Assembly (NCBI RefSeq): GCF_001746415.1
Contig: NZ_MEHJ01000001.1
Span: forward strand, 1,675,001-1,739,000
Source: Streptomyces agglomeratus
GTDB lineage: Bacteria; Actinomycetota; Actinomycetes; Streptomycetales; Streptomycetaceae
Direction of reading: 5' to 3'
Length of the DNA stretch: 64,000 nt
Shown: positions 48,450 to 56,581 of the stretch, piece after piece
Numbering within the stretch: position 1 is the stretch's first letter
Layout of the letters: each line of letters begins with the position of its first letter
The notes under the pieces: model-generated
What the model saw: the letters and a program-made list of their open reading frames with translations, nothing else
The model's database searches: none
What the model was told of the DNA's origin: nothing
Made by a program: the position numbers and the translations under genes

Positions 48450-49155
48450 CGGGGCGTCCTCCGTACGTCAGGATGACCACCGGCTGAGGGTGGTAGAGCA
48501 GCACGTCCTCGGCCCTGATCCACTTGTGGACGTTGCCGCGGCCGGAGAAATGGGTCATGAAGAGCCAGCGCCCGTCAGGCGTCTGGCCCCGGTAGTACGC
48601 GTCCGCCATCCCGCGCCCATTGCGCACCCAGCCGTGACGCTGTCCGGCTCGCGGCGGGAAGGGGGCCTTGTACGGCCCCGCGGGCTCTGCGGGGAGAGGA
48701 AGGTCCACGACCTCCGCAACGGGCCGCTGACGGCTCGCCAGGGCCTCCTCGTACGCCTTGATGAGCTTCTCCGCCACGGGCTGGGGAAAGCCCGTCTGCC
48801 GACGGATGTAAGGCCAGGTCACCCCGGCCTGGCGGAGCCGGTGCAGCTCCTTGCCCCACGCCTCCCGCTTCTCCTCGGGCCAGCGGGCGGCCTTCCTCGG
48901 GAGGGCCTTGCGGGCCAGGGCCCGCTGGTGCTGGTCTCGCCCTCCCCAGACGCCGTACTCCTCGCCCAGCGTGTCCCGTTCGCACTCCATGAGTGCGGGG
49001 CAGCTGGCGCAGATCTCCTTGGCCTGGTCCCACAGTGCTTGGGTGGCCGCTGCCGGGGTGCTGTGCGGCATCCCGCCCTCAGCGAAGAAGAGGCGCCAGT
49101 CCTCCACGCGGCAGATGGCCCGGGGCGCCCAGCGCCGCTCAGGGTCGTACAGCAC
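48415..49155 (-). CDS. WhiB-like protein with long C-terminal extension
   Basis: 246 aa. GTG 49155 is chosen because AGGAGGGACC precedes it; ATG 49176 lacks a good site. WhiB signature: AICRVEDWRLFF, then EICASCPALMEC (CxxCx5C) and EYGVWGG, so a 4Fe-4S cluster protein that binds sigma factor to alter transcription. Beyond residue 90 a further 150 residues include a possible HTH (GVTWPYIRRQTGFPQPVAEK) and a C-terminal beta part (WLFMTHFSGRGNVHKW), unlike the short host Wbl proteins. Phage Wbl proteins can block host sporulation genes. Confidence 0.88.
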   Translation of the reverse strand: MLYDPERRWAPRAICRVEDWRLFFAEGGMPHSTPAAATQALWDQAKEICASCPALMECERDTLGEEYGVWGGRDQHQRALARKALPRKAARWPEEKREAWGKELHRLRQAGVTWPYIRRQTGFPQPVAEKLIKAYEEALASRQRPVAEVVDLPLPAEPAGPYKAPFPPRAGQRHGWVRNGRGMADAYYRGQTPDGRWLFMTHFSGRGNVHKWIRAEDVLLYHPQPVVILTYGGRPDAKPRAREPAA

Positions 49156-49163
49156 GGTCCCTC

Positions 49164-49313
49164 CTATCTGATCCATGCAGTCACGAGAATCAGGCCGATC
49201 ACGGCGCCGATGAGTCCGCCGGCCACGGACTCCAGCGTTTTGGTCAAGGTCCACTTGAAGCCGCTCAGCCTGATCCGGTCGGCGGCAACGGTGATCCACT
49301 TGGGCTTCTTCAC
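49164..49313 (-). CDS. 49-aa membrane protein
   Basis: GTG 49313, GTGA-coupled to the 83-aa gene. Basic first half (VKKPKWITVAADRIRL) and one membrane segment (GGLIGAVIGLILVTAW). Located directly before the WhiB-like gene. Function unknown. Confidence 0.62.
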   Translation of the reverse strand: MKKPKWITVAADRIRLSGFKWTLTKTLESVAGGLIGAVIGLILVTAWIR

Positions 49314-49561
49314 GGCTTCCTCTCAGGTGCAGATGCAGGTGTTTCGGTGGCAGAAGGGGCAGACCATGTCTCCTCCTTGGTGCGAGTCGCCCGGTATCCG
49401 GCCTTGCTCCGCTCGGCTTCAACGCCGCGCTTGTACGCCAGCTCGAAGTGCGGGAGGACGGCCAGCAGGACGGCCGTCACGCCAGGCTCCAGCTCGGTAT
49501 GCGAGGCAAGGGCGTCGCGTATGTCCTTGCGGAGATCCAGGCGCCCTTTGTCTCTGGCCAT
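49310..49561 (-). CDS. hypothetical phage protein, first of the leftward block
   Basis: 83 aa from ATG 49561. Helical (LRKDIRDALASHTELEPGVT, AVLLAVLPHFELAYKRGVEA) with a disordered C-terminal tail. Promoter for the whole block should lie in 49562-49643. Confidence 0.68.
   Translation of the reverse strand: MARDKGRLDLRKDIRDALASHTELEPGVTAVLLAVLPHFELAYKRGVEAERSKAGYRATRTKEETWSAPSATETPASAPERKP
49323..49367 (-). CDS. possible 14-aa Cys-rich leader peptide
   Basis: ATG 49367 with AAGGAGGAGAC in ideal position. Encodes CPFCHRNTCICT, four cysteines in twelve residues, inside the 3' end of the 83-aa gene in another frame. It may be a real micro-protein or a chance match. Confidence 0.3.
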   Translation of the reverse strand: MVCPFCHRNTCICT

Positions 49562-49643
49562 GGAGCCTCCAATGCAAAGAGCCACCGGGGTCTCCGGTGG
49601 CTCCGATAGATTCCCCTCACCAGTTCAGGAGAGGGACGGGTCA
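49562..49643. promoter_or_regulatory. divergent promoter region with hairpin
   Basis: 82 bp between the leftward DNA-metabolism block and the rightward gene at 49644. Contains a perfect 10-bp stem GAGCCACCGG/CCGGTGGCTC with loop GGTCT (49579-49603) that could be an operator or a terminator. In the excised phage this region is also the nearest upstream control site for the integrase. Confidence 0.55.
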
Positions 49644-49970
49644 ATGACAGTTGAGCTGCCGCGCGAAGCGGCACACGAGCGCTTCGCTCGCCAATCACGA
49701 AGGCTCCACGCCGAGTACGCGGCGGGGCCTGGAAGCCGATCAGTCACGCTGACCGCACCGCAGCTCACCCTTTTGGGTGAGCTGCTTGAGGGCGCAGAGG
49801 GCGACGTGGCGGACAGCCTCCGCCTGGTGCTCGGATTACCGCAGGTCAGAGAGGCTTGTGCTGCCTGTGGGCGCATGTATGGGTCTGACGACATGCAATG
49901 CACAGGGCCGCGAAGTTGTACGTCGTCCAGCGGCGCTGTTCCACGGGCACGGGCAGCAGGTCGTCGTTGA
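49644..49970 (+). CDS. hypothetical phage protein whose C-terminus is replaced on integration
   Basis: 108 aa in the lysogen, ATG 49644 with AGGAGAGGGAC upstream. Phage-encoded part: helical (PREAAHERFARQSRRLHAEY), LTAPQLTLLGELLEGAEGDV and a CAACGRMYGSDDMQC zinc-type motif at about residues 73-87. The attR core lies at codons 86-89; the last 22 residues come from antisense permease DNA. In the circular phage the frame would instead run through attP into the integrase 5' end (ending near 3640). Candidate for an integration-state-sensitive regulator or directionality factor. Confidence 0.72.
   Translation: MTVELPREAAHERFARQSRRLHAEYAAGPGSRSVTLTAPQLTLLGELLEGAEGDVADSLRLVLGLPQVREACAACGRMYGSDDMQCTGPRSCTSSSGAVPRARAAGRR
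49901..49908. other. attR common core
   Basis: CACAGGGC identical to 3513-3520, with phage DNA (GACGACATGCAATG) on its left and permease codons 58-1 (minus strand) on its right. Confidence 0.9.
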
Positions 49971-50076
49971 CGAAGCGGCTGTCGGAACCGGCCGCCCCGG
50001 GCGCGAGCCCGACGCGGCCGTCCGGGCCGGATATGGGAGGCGGGGGCGGCGGGTCGCTGGGGACGGTTGCGGTCAT
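49901..50076 (-). pseudogene. NCS1 nucleobase permease, 5' part
   Basis: ATG 50076 and the first 58 codons of the split transporter: a Pro-rich cytoplasmic tail and the conserved SRFVNDDLLPVPVEQRRWTT start of NCS1 proteins. After the att core the frame runs 18 codons into phage sequence and stops. It starts 47 bp after the LLM oxidoreductase gene, thus in the same operon; the rest is at 2120-3520. Confidence 0.93.
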
Positions 50077-50123
50077 GGCGGCGGGCCCTTCGCTGGTGAC
50101 GTCGCTGGCGGCTCGTTCGTGCC

Positions 50124-51125
50124 TCAGGAGGCGAGCGCGGGGATGACCTCGGCGCCGTACGCGTCGATCGTCGCCTCGCGCGCGTCGTGCATGTCGTAGA
50201 CCGCGAACTGGTCGACGCCCAGCGCGCGCAGCGCCTTCAGCTTCTCGATGTGCGCTTCGGCCGGCCCGAGCAGACAGAAGCGGTCCACGATCTCGTCGGG
50301 CACGAAGGCCGTGTCCGGGTTCCCCGCCCGCCCGTGGTGGCTGTAGTCGTAGCCCTGGCGCTGTTTGATGTACGCCGTCAACGCCTCAGGCACCAGGCCG
50401 GAGTGCTCGCCGTACCGGGCGACCAGGTCGGCGACGTGGTTGCCGACCATGCCGCCGAACCACCGGCACTGGTCCCGCGCGTGGGTGAGGTTGTCGCCGA
50501 TGTACGCCGGGGCGGCGACGCAGATCGTGATGGACGCCGGATCGCGTCCCGCGTCCGAGGCGGCGGTACGTACCGCCTTGACCATCCACTCCGTCAGGAA
50601 GGGGTCCGCGAGCTGGAGGATGAATCCGTCGGCCTTCTGACCGGCCATTTCCAGCGCCTTCGGCCCGTACGCCGCCATCCACACCGGCAGCCGGCCGTCG
50701 CGCACCCACGGCAGCCGCAGCCGCTGTCCTCCGACCTCCGCCTCCCGCCCCTCCGCCAGGTCACGGATGACGCCGATCGCCTCGCCGAGCCGGGCCAGGG
50801 TGTTGGGCTTGCGGCCCGCGACACGCATCGCGGAGTCGCCGCGGCCGATGCCGCAGACGGTTCTGTTGCCGTACATCTCGTTGAGCGTGGCGAAGGTGGA
50901 GGCGGTGACCTCCCAGGTCCGGGTGCCGGGGTTGGTCACCATCGGTCCGACGATCAGGTGGTCGGTGTGTTCGAGGATCCGGCTGTAGATCACGAACGGT
51001 TCCTGCCACAGCACGGCCGAGTCGAAGGTCCATCCGTAGCGGAAGCCGTTGCGCTCCGCGCGCCGCATCAGGCCGACGACGGCCGATGCGGGCGGGTCGG
51101 TCTGGAGGACGAGTCCGAAGTCCAT
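50124..51125 (-). CDS. LLM-class (F420/flavin-dependent) oxidoreductase
   Basis: 333 aa from ATG 51125 (AGGAGGTCCGCCCT upstream). Luciferase-like TIM barrel: MDFGLVLQTDPPAS, GTRTWEVTASTFATLNEMYG, CGIGRGDSAMRVAG, PVWMAAYGPKALEMAG and GDNLTHARDQCRWFGGMVG. Close in plan to methylene-H4MPT reductase relatives using F420. Twelve bp downstream of dihydropyrimidinase, so probably involved in the same pathway, perhaps as ring-reducing or ring-oxidising enzyme on pyrimidines or hydantoins; the exact reaction is unknown. Confidence 0.88.
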   Translation of the reverse strand: MDFGLVLQTDPPASAVVGLMRRAERNGFRYGWTFDSAVLWQEPFVIYSRILEHTDHLIVGPMVTNPGTRTWEVTASTFATLNEMYGNRTVCGIGRGDSAMRVAGRKPNTLARLGEAIGVIRDLAEGREAEVGGQRLRLPWVRDGRLPVWMAAYGPKALEMAGQKADGFILQLADPFLTEWMVKAVRTAASDAGRDPASITICVAAPAYIGDNLTHARDQCRWFGGMVGNHVADLVARYGEHSGLVPEALTAYIKQRQGYDYSHHGRAGNPDTAFVPDEIVDRFCLLGPAEAHIEKLKALRALGVDQFAVYDMHDAREATIDAYGAEVIPALAS

Positions 51126-51137
51126 AGGGCGGACCTC

Positions 51138-52538
51138 CTAGTTCAGGTTCTGACACGTGGATCGGGGCGTGTAACTGCCGTGTCCTGCCCGGCCGGTGAA
51201 CTGCCGGTTGTCGATGACGAGTTCACCGCGCGAGAGCACCGTCTCCACCTGCCCGGTGACCCGCTTCCCTTCGTAGGCCGAGTAGTCGACGTTCATGTGG
51301 TGGGTCTGCGCCGAGATGATCTGCTCGGCGTGCGGGTCGTAGATGACGACGTCGGCGTCGGCGCCCGGCGCGATCGTCCCCTTCTTCGGGTAGAGGCCGA
51401 ACATGCGGGCCGGGGCCGCGCAGGCGATCTCGATCCAGCGGCGGCGTGAGATGTGTCCGTCGACGACGGCCTGGTGCAGGAGGTCCATGCGGTTCTCCAC
51501 GCCCGGCAGCCCGTTGGGGATCTTCGAGAAGTCGCCCCGGCCGAGTTCCTTCTGGCCGGTGAAGCAGAAGGGGCAGTGGTCCGTCGAGACCACCTGGAGG
51601 TCGTTGGTGCGCAGGCCCCGCCAGAGCGCGGCCTGGTGCTCGCGCGGCCTCAGCGGCGTACTGCACACGTACTTGGCCCCCTCGAAGTCCGGCTCCGCGA
51701 GGTTGTCCGTGGACAGGAAGAGGTACTGGGGGCAGGTCTCGCCGAAGACGTTCAGGCCCTTGTCGCGGGCCGCGGCGATCTCCGCGACGGCCTCTTCGGC
51801 CGATACGTGCACGACGTACAGCGGCGCGTCCGCGACCCGGGCGAGCTGGATCGCGCGGTGGGTCGCCTCGGCCTCCAGGAGGACCTTGCGGACCTCGCCG
51901 TGGTAGCGGGGGTCGGTGCGGCCCTCGGCCAGGGCCTGCTCGACGAGGACGTCGATCGCGATGCCGTTCTCGGCGTGCATCATGATCAGCCCGCCGTTGA
52001 CGGCGGAGCGCTGCATGGCGCGCAGGATCCGCCCGTCGTCGCTGTAGAAGACGCCGGGGTACGCCATGAACAGCTTGAAGGAGGTGATCCCCTCCCCCAC
52101 CAGCAGGTCCATCTCCTTGAGCGAGTGCTCGTTGACGTCGGAGAGGATCATGTGGAAGGCGTAGTCGATCGCGCACTTGCCGTCGGCCTTCGCGTACCAG
52201 GCGTCGAGTCCTTCGCGCACGGCGTGCCCGACGCTCTGCACGGCAAAGTCGATGATGGTCGTGGTGCCGCCCCAGGCGGCCGCCCGCGTGCCCGTCTCGA
52301 AGGTGTCGGAGGCGAAGGTGCCGCCGAAGGGCAGTTCCATGTGGGTGTGCGCGTCGACACCGCCGGGGACGACGTACTTCCCGGTTGCGTCGATCGTGCG
52401 GTCCGCGGTCCACGCGGCGGCGGCGTCGCCGCCGTGCGTGGCGAGGGCGGCGATGCGCCCGTCCTCGATCAGGACGTCGGCATGGATTTCGTCGGAGGCC
52501 GTGATGACGAGCCCTCCGCGGACAACAGTACGGTTCAC
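51138..52538 (-). CDS. hydA: dihydropyrimidinase / hydantoinase
   Basis: 466 aa from GTG 52538. Metal-dependent amidohydrolase that opens dihydrouracil, dihydrothymine or hydantoins to N-carbamoyl amino acids. Seen: GGVDAHTHMELPF (H-x-H), SFKLFMAYPG (the Lys that is carbamylated), MMHAENG, VVHVSAEEAV and VSTDHCPFCF (Asp). Length is normal. First gene of the operon that continues with the LLM enzyme and the split permease; a TCTAC-N4-GTAGA site lies 86 bp upstream. Confidence 0.95.
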   Translation of the reverse strand: MNRTVVRGGLVITASDEIHADVLIEDGRIAALATHGGDAAAAWTADRTIDATGKYVVPGGVDAHTHMELPFGGTFASDTFETGTRAAAWGGTTTIIDFAVQSVGHAVREGLDAWYAKADGKCAIDYAFHMILSDVNEHSLKEMDLLVGEGITSFKLFMAYPGVFYSDDGRILRAMQRSAVNGGLIMMHAENGIAIDVLVEQALAEGRTDPRYHGEVRKVLLEAEATHRAIQLARVADAPLYVVHVSAEEAVAEIAAARDKGLNVFGETCPQYLFLSTDNLAEPDFEGAKYVCSTPLRPREHQAALWRGLRTNDLQVVSTDHCPFCFTGQKELGRGDFSKIPNGLPGVENRMDLLHQAVVDGHISRRRWIEIACAAPARMFGLYPKKGTIAPGADADVVIYDPHAEQIISAQTHHMNVDYSAYEGKRVTGQVETVLSRGELVIDNRQFTGRAGHGSYTPRSTCQNLN

Positions 52539-52623
52539 GATTCCTGCCCCTTCCCGGGCAGCAGGACCGGACGCCCGCGCAGCCGGGGGACCCGCCGCCT
52601 GTCGAACTTGCACCCGTGCTCGG

Positions 52624-52660
52624 TCTACACCCGTAGAACCGCGTGTGCAGGAGACCGTAG
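52624..52660. promoter_or_regulatory. operator-like palindrome upstream of hydA
   Basis: TCTAC-ACCC-GTAGA at 52624-52637 plus a half site CGTAGAA at 52655-52661. The same arrangement (palindrome then half site) stands before the beta-ureidopropionase gene at 57453-57480. Confidence 0.72.
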
Positions 52661-52781
52661 AAGCATGTCACCCACCGTGGCAATACCGTGGCTGTTAATC
52701 ACGTGTGACGAATGTGTCGCCCACCGTCCGGGCCTGTCCCGCCTCCCCGGGAGGGACAGGGCCCGGAACCCGGTGCACCCG

Positions 52782-55049
52782 TCAGTGGGCCGCCGGCACC
52801 GCCGCGGCCTTCGCCGGGGAGGGCGCCGGGGTGCGCAGCGCCAGCGGCTGCGGCTCGGGGCTCATCTCCTCGCCCAGGAAGACCCGGCGCACGACCCGCT
52901 CGGCGGCGTGGCCGTCGTCGTACTGGACGAAGCGCTCACGGAACGCGGCGCGCAGGGCCGCCGTCCGCTCGCTCTCCCAGTCGCCGCTGCGGAACGCCTC
53001 GATCAGCTCGTCCTCCGTGGTGGCCAGCACGCCCGGGGTCTCGCCCGGCTCGCCCGAGAAGAGGTCGAAGGTGACGCCGCGGGACTTCACGTAGACCTCC
53101 CAGTCGTCGGCGTACGTGATGATCGGTCGGTCCAGGCAGGCGTAGTCGAACATGATGGACGAGTAGTCCGTGATGAGCGCGTCGGCGGCCAGGCACAGCT
53201 CCTCGACGACGGGGTACTTCGACACGTCGAGCAGCAGTCCCTGCTCGTGCAGCCGCTGGAGCGAAGGGTCCTGGCCGTAGAAGTAGTGCGTACGGACCAT
53301 CAGGACGGTGTCGGGACCGAGGCCGCGGGTGACCTTCTCCAGGTCCATGCGCGGGACGAAGCCGGCCTGGTAGTCGCGGACGGTCGGGGCGTACAGGACG
53401 GCGGTCTTCCCCGGTGCGATGCCGAGCTTCTCGCGGGCCGCGAGGACGTCCTCGGCGGTGGCGGTGAAGTAGACGTCGTTGCGGGGGTATCCGGCGTCGA
53501 GCGACTCGAACGTGCAGGGGTAGACCCGCTCCCAGTTCTCCGAGGAGTGCTGGTTGGAGGAGACGCTGTAGTCCCAGCGGTCGGCGCGCTGGAGCAGCTT
53601 GCGGAAGCTCATGCCCTTGGCGGCGGCCGGGTAGCGCTGCTGCTCGATGCCCATGCGCTTGAGCGGCGTGCCGTGGTGGGTCTGGATGTGGATCTGGCCG
53701 GGGCGCTTGATGATGTCGTCGGGGAAGTTGACGTTGTTGACGAAGTACGTCGCGCGCGCCATGACCTCCCAGTAGCGGGGCGAGCCCGGCACCACGTAGT
53801 CGACGCCCTCCGGGACGGTGTCCTCCAGTCCCCTGCGGACCACCCACACGGCGTGGATGTCGGGGGCGAGCTCCTGGGCCTTGCGGTAGATGGCGCCCGG
53901 GTTGCACGCCACGCCCCGGTTCCAGTACGCGGCGTAGACGGCCAGCTTGGGGTCCAGGGGCCGCTTGGAGTGCATCTGGTAGAGGCTGGTCAGCGCGCGC
54001 TTGCCAACGGTCGTGCGGGCCTTCTTCAGCCTGCGCCGCACGGTGACGCGCGTCTTGTTGACGAGCTTGAGCGCCTGGAAGGAGGAGTACGAGCCGCGGC
54101 CGAGGGCCTGGAACTTCGCGCCCGTCACACCGGCGGGGGGCTCGTAGCCGGCCGGCAGGTGCGCGCGGTACATCGCGGAGGCGGCGCGGAAGTACTCCGC
54201 CCGGTCCGCCGGTACGACACGGCTGGCGCGGGCGAAGGTGAAGAGGAAGTGACTCACCATGCGCTCGAAGAGGAAGGGGCGCAGGGGGTCGAGGTGCGGC
54301 CTGGTGGCCAGGAAGTCGAAGAGCCGCTGGTACTGCTCGAAGATGGTGAAGTGCTTGCGGCCCGGCGTCACCATGGAGCTGCCCTGGCGGCGCTGGCGGT
54401 ACTCGACGCACACGTGGTTCAGGCAGGCGACCCGTTCGGCGCTCAGCATGGTCGTGTAGACCATGAGCGCGTCCTCGTACAGGCCGTCGGTGTAGGTGAA
54501 GCCGCCCTCGACGTAGAAGTCGCGGCGGAACGCGCGGTTCCAGACGACGGCGAACATCTTCAGGAACTCGGTGCGCTCGGCGGGGCTGAAGACCTCGTCC
54601 CCCGTCTCGGCGAGCAGCTCGGTGCTCGCGCTGGGCTGCCGCTTGTCCCACCAGTACGTACGGACGTGGTCGAAGAGCAGGATGTCCGGGTCCTCGGCCT
54701 CGTCGAGGCGCTGTGCCATCCGCTCCAGGGCGTCCGGGGTGAAGGTGTCGTCGCTGTCGAGGAACAGCAGGTAGTCGCCGGTGGCCCGCTCCACGCCGGT
54801 GTTGCGGGCCTGGCCTATGCCGCCGTTCTCCTCCCGGTGGATCGCGACGATCCGCTTGTCACGGGCGGCGTACTCGTCGAGGATCGCGCCGCACTCGTCG
54901 GGCGAGCGGTCGTCGACCGCGAGTACTTCGAAGTCCCCGAAGGTCTGGGCCAGGACCGAGTCCAAGCATTCCCGCAGATAACCGCGGACCTTGTACACGG
55001 GAATGACAATGCTGAACCGGGGAGCGCCGAAGCCATCGGTGGCCGACAT
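52782..55049 (-). CDS. bifunctional glycosyltransferase / CDP-glycerol glycerophosphotransferase
   Basis: 755 aa from ATG 55049. Residues 10-240 are a GT2 domain (FSIVIPVYKVRGYLRECLDS, NGGIGQARNTGVERATGDYL, LFLDSDDTF). Residues about 365-740 are a TagF/TagB-type poly(glycerophosphate) transferase: HHGTPLKRMG, GYPRNDVYF, VLYAPTVRDY and ITDYSSIMFDYACLDRPI. Builds teichoic-acid-like wall polymers at the membrane. It sits between the two catabolic operons but has its own spacing (233 and 243 bp) and is unrelated to them. Confidence 0.93.
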   Translation of the reverse strand: MSATDGFGAPRFSIVIPVYKVRGYLRECLDSVLAQTFGDFEVLAVDDRSPDECGAILDEYAARDKRIVAIHREENGGIGQARNTGVERATGDYLLFLDSDDTFTPDALERMAQRLDEAEDPDILLFDHVRTYWWDKRQPSASTELLAETGDEVFSPAERTEFLKMFAVVWNRAFRRDFYVEGGFTYTDGLYEDALMVYTTMLSAERVACLNHVCVEYRQRRQGSSMVTPGRKHFTIFEQYQRLFDFLATRPHLDPLRPFLFERMVSHFLFTFARASRVVPADRAEYFRAASAMYRAHLPAGYEPPAGVTGAKFQALGRGSYSSFQALKLVNKTRVTVRRRLKKARTTVGKRALTSLYQMHSKRPLDPKLAVYAAYWNRGVACNPGAIYRKAQELAPDIHAVWVVRRGLEDTVPEGVDYVVPGSPRYWEVMARATYFVNNVNFPDDIIKRPGQIHIQTHHGTPLKRMGIEQQRYPAAAKGMSFRKLLQRADRWDYSVSSNQHSSENWERVYPCTFESLDAGYPRNDVYFTATAEDVLAAREKLGIAPGKTAVLYAPTVRDYQAGFVPRMDLEKVTRGLGPDTVLMVRTHYFYGQDPSLQRLHEQGLLLDVSKYPVVEELCLAADALITDYSSIMFDYACLDRPIITYADDWEVYVKSRGVTFDLFSGEPGETPGVLATTEDELIEAFRSGDWESERTAALRAAFRERFVQYDDGHAAERVVRRVFLGEEMSPEPQPLALRTPAPSPAKAAAVPAAH

Positions 55050-55196
55050 AGGGTGCTACTCCTTGTACTGATCTCATGACTGAGAGAAATTAACTGCTCA
55101 AAAATGGTCGCAGCCTCTGGTCGAAGACTCGTGAGGTGGCCCATAGGTTGCGCACAGGTGGACAGAAAGAGTCGTACGCCACACTGGTGGGACGCG

Positions 55197-55226
55197 GCGG
55201 AGCCGCCCCGCGGGGGGCGGCTCCGC
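55197..55226 (-). terminator. terminator of the aminotransferase operon
   Basis: Perfect 11-bp stem GCGGAGCCGCC / GGCGGCTCCGC with loop CCGCGGGG, 57 bp after the aminotransferase stop. Confidence 0.85.
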
Positions 55227-55282
55227 GTATCCGGTTCACTGCGCGTCCGATCATTATGCGGCCGGTCGACGCCTTGTTCCGT

Positions 55283-56581
55283 TCACCGCGCGCTCGTCAG
55301 CGCCTTCTCCAGGATGCGGGCGCCCTCCTCCGCCTCCGTGACGTTCAGCGTCAGCGGCGGGGCGATCCGCAGGACGGCGGTGTTGTGACCGCCGCCCTTG
55401 CCGATGAGCAGGCCGCCCTCACGGGCCGCTTCCAGTACGGCCGTAGCCGTCTCGGGCGCCGCTTCGTCCGTGCCGGGCTTGACCAGTTCGATGCCCGCCA
55501 TCAGGCCCCGGCCGCGCACTTCCCGTACGGACGGCACACCGGCGGTGATGGCCCGCAGCCGCTCCAGGAGCAGGCCGCCGACACGGCGGGCGTTGTCCTG
55601 GAGGTGGTGCTCCAGGAGGTAGTTGAGGTTGGCGAGGCCCGCCGCCATCGTGATGGGGCTGCCGCCGAAGGTGGAGATGGAATTGGCGTCGAGGCAGTTC
55701 ATGACCTCGGCGCGGGCGACGACTCCGCCGATGGACATGCCGTTGCCGATGCCCTTGGCGAAGGTGAGGATGTCCGGCGGCCCGTTCTGCGCGTGCGCCT
55801 GCCACCCCCAGAAGTGCTCGCCCGTACGCCCCCACCCGGTCTGCACCTCGTCGGTGATCCACAGGATTCCGTGCCGGTCGAGGACCTCGCGGAACGCGGC
55901 GTACAGGCCGTCGGGCGGCGAGGTGAAGCCGCCGACTCCCTGCACGGGCTCGGCGATCAGCGCGGCGACCCGTCCGCCCGCCTGGCCGAGGAGGTCTTCG
56001 AGGTCGGCGACGCACGCCTCGATGAACTGGGCGTCGGAGAGCTGCGCGTACGGGCCCCGGGAACGGACGCCGCCGTGGACGTACAGCGTCTGGAGCGGGG
56101 ACAGACTGGTCGGGGACCAGGCGCGGTTGCCGGTGATGGACACGGCCGAGAAGGACCGGCCGTGGTAGCTGTTGCGCATCGCGAGGATCTGGTTGGAGCG
56201 GCGGTACGTCGTGGCGAGGAGCAGGGCCGTGTCGTTGGCCTCGGTGCCGGACGTGGTGAAGAAGACCCGCGCCTGCGGGATGCCGGAGAGGGTGGCGACG
56301 CGCTCGGCCAGCTCGATCATGGGGCGGTTGAGGTAGAGGGTGGAGGAGTGGATGATGCGGCCGGCCTGCTCGCTGACGGCCTTGGTGACCTCGGGGAGCG
56401 CGTGGGCGGTCATGGTGGTGAGGATGCCGCCGAAGAAGTCGAGGTACCGCTTGCCGTCGGCGTCGTACACGTACCGGCCCTCGCCGTGGGTGATCTCGAT
56501 CGGGTGGCGGTAGTAGAGGGAGAGCCAGTCGGGCATGACGGACTGGTGGCGGCCGAGCAGGTTGTTCACGTGGTGGGTCAC
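55283..56581 (-). CDS. class III aminotransferase (beta-alanine/AGXT2-like)
   Basis: 432 aa from GTG 56581, overlapping the stop of the upstream gene (GTGA). PLP enzyme of fold type I: VFFTTSGTEANDTALLLAT (cofactor phosphate), LWITDEVQTGWGRTGEHFWG (Asp to the ring N), DILTFAKGIGNGM (Schiff-base Lys). Resembles AGXT2-type enzymes that use beta-alanine or beta-aminoisobutyrate, which are the products of the enzyme encoded just upstream. Confidence 0.93.
   Translation of the reverse strand: MTHHVNNLLGRHQSVMPDWLSLYYRHPIEITHGEGRYVYDADGKRYLDFFGGILTTMTAHALPEVTKAVSEQAGRIIHSSTLYLNRPMIELAERVATLSGIPQARVFFTTSGTEANDTALLLATTYRRSNQILAMRNSYHGRSFSAVSITGNRAWSPTSLSPLQTLYVHGGVRSRGPYAQLSDAQFIEACVADLEDLLGQAGGRVAALIAEPVQGVGGFTSPPDGLYAAFREVLDRHGILWITDEVQTGWGRTGEHFWGWQAHAQNGPPDILTFAKGIGNGMSIGGVVARAEVMNCLDANSISTFGGSPITMAAGLANLNYLLEHHLQDNARRVGGLLLERLRAITAGVPSVREVRGRGLMAGIELVKPGTDEAAPETATAVLEAAREGGLLIGKGGGHNTAVLRIAPPLTLNVTEAEEGARILEKALTSAR

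Larger units (their letters stand above)
3513..49908. mobile_element. 46.4 kb prophage integrated in an NCS1 permease gene
   Basis: Bounded by the 8-bp repeat CACAGGGC, with a serine integrase beside attL and a full set of early, replication, head, tail and lysis genes inside. Its ends are fixed independently by the exact restoration of the interrupted permease frame. The order is integrase, leftward early genes, hairpin region, rightward late block, leftward DNA-metabolism block. No transposases or obviously broken phage genes were seen, so it looks intact. The missing tape measure, N4-gp56-like capsid and giant internal-type protein point to a podovirus-like temperate phage; this morphology is inferred. 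Confidence 0.95.

Noticed and set aside
52782..55049. CDP-glycerol enzyme as part of pyrimidine catabolism (because it lies between the operons)
   Set aside because: It has large gaps on both sides, the aminotransferase operon has its own terminator at 55197, and the TTCTAC operator is absent upstream of it.
51453..55079. 1208-aa plus-strand open frame
   Set aside because: Antisense shadow of dihydropyrimidinase and the CDP-glycerol enzyme, created by high GC at third positions; its sequence is Arg/Gly/Val-rich with no domains.
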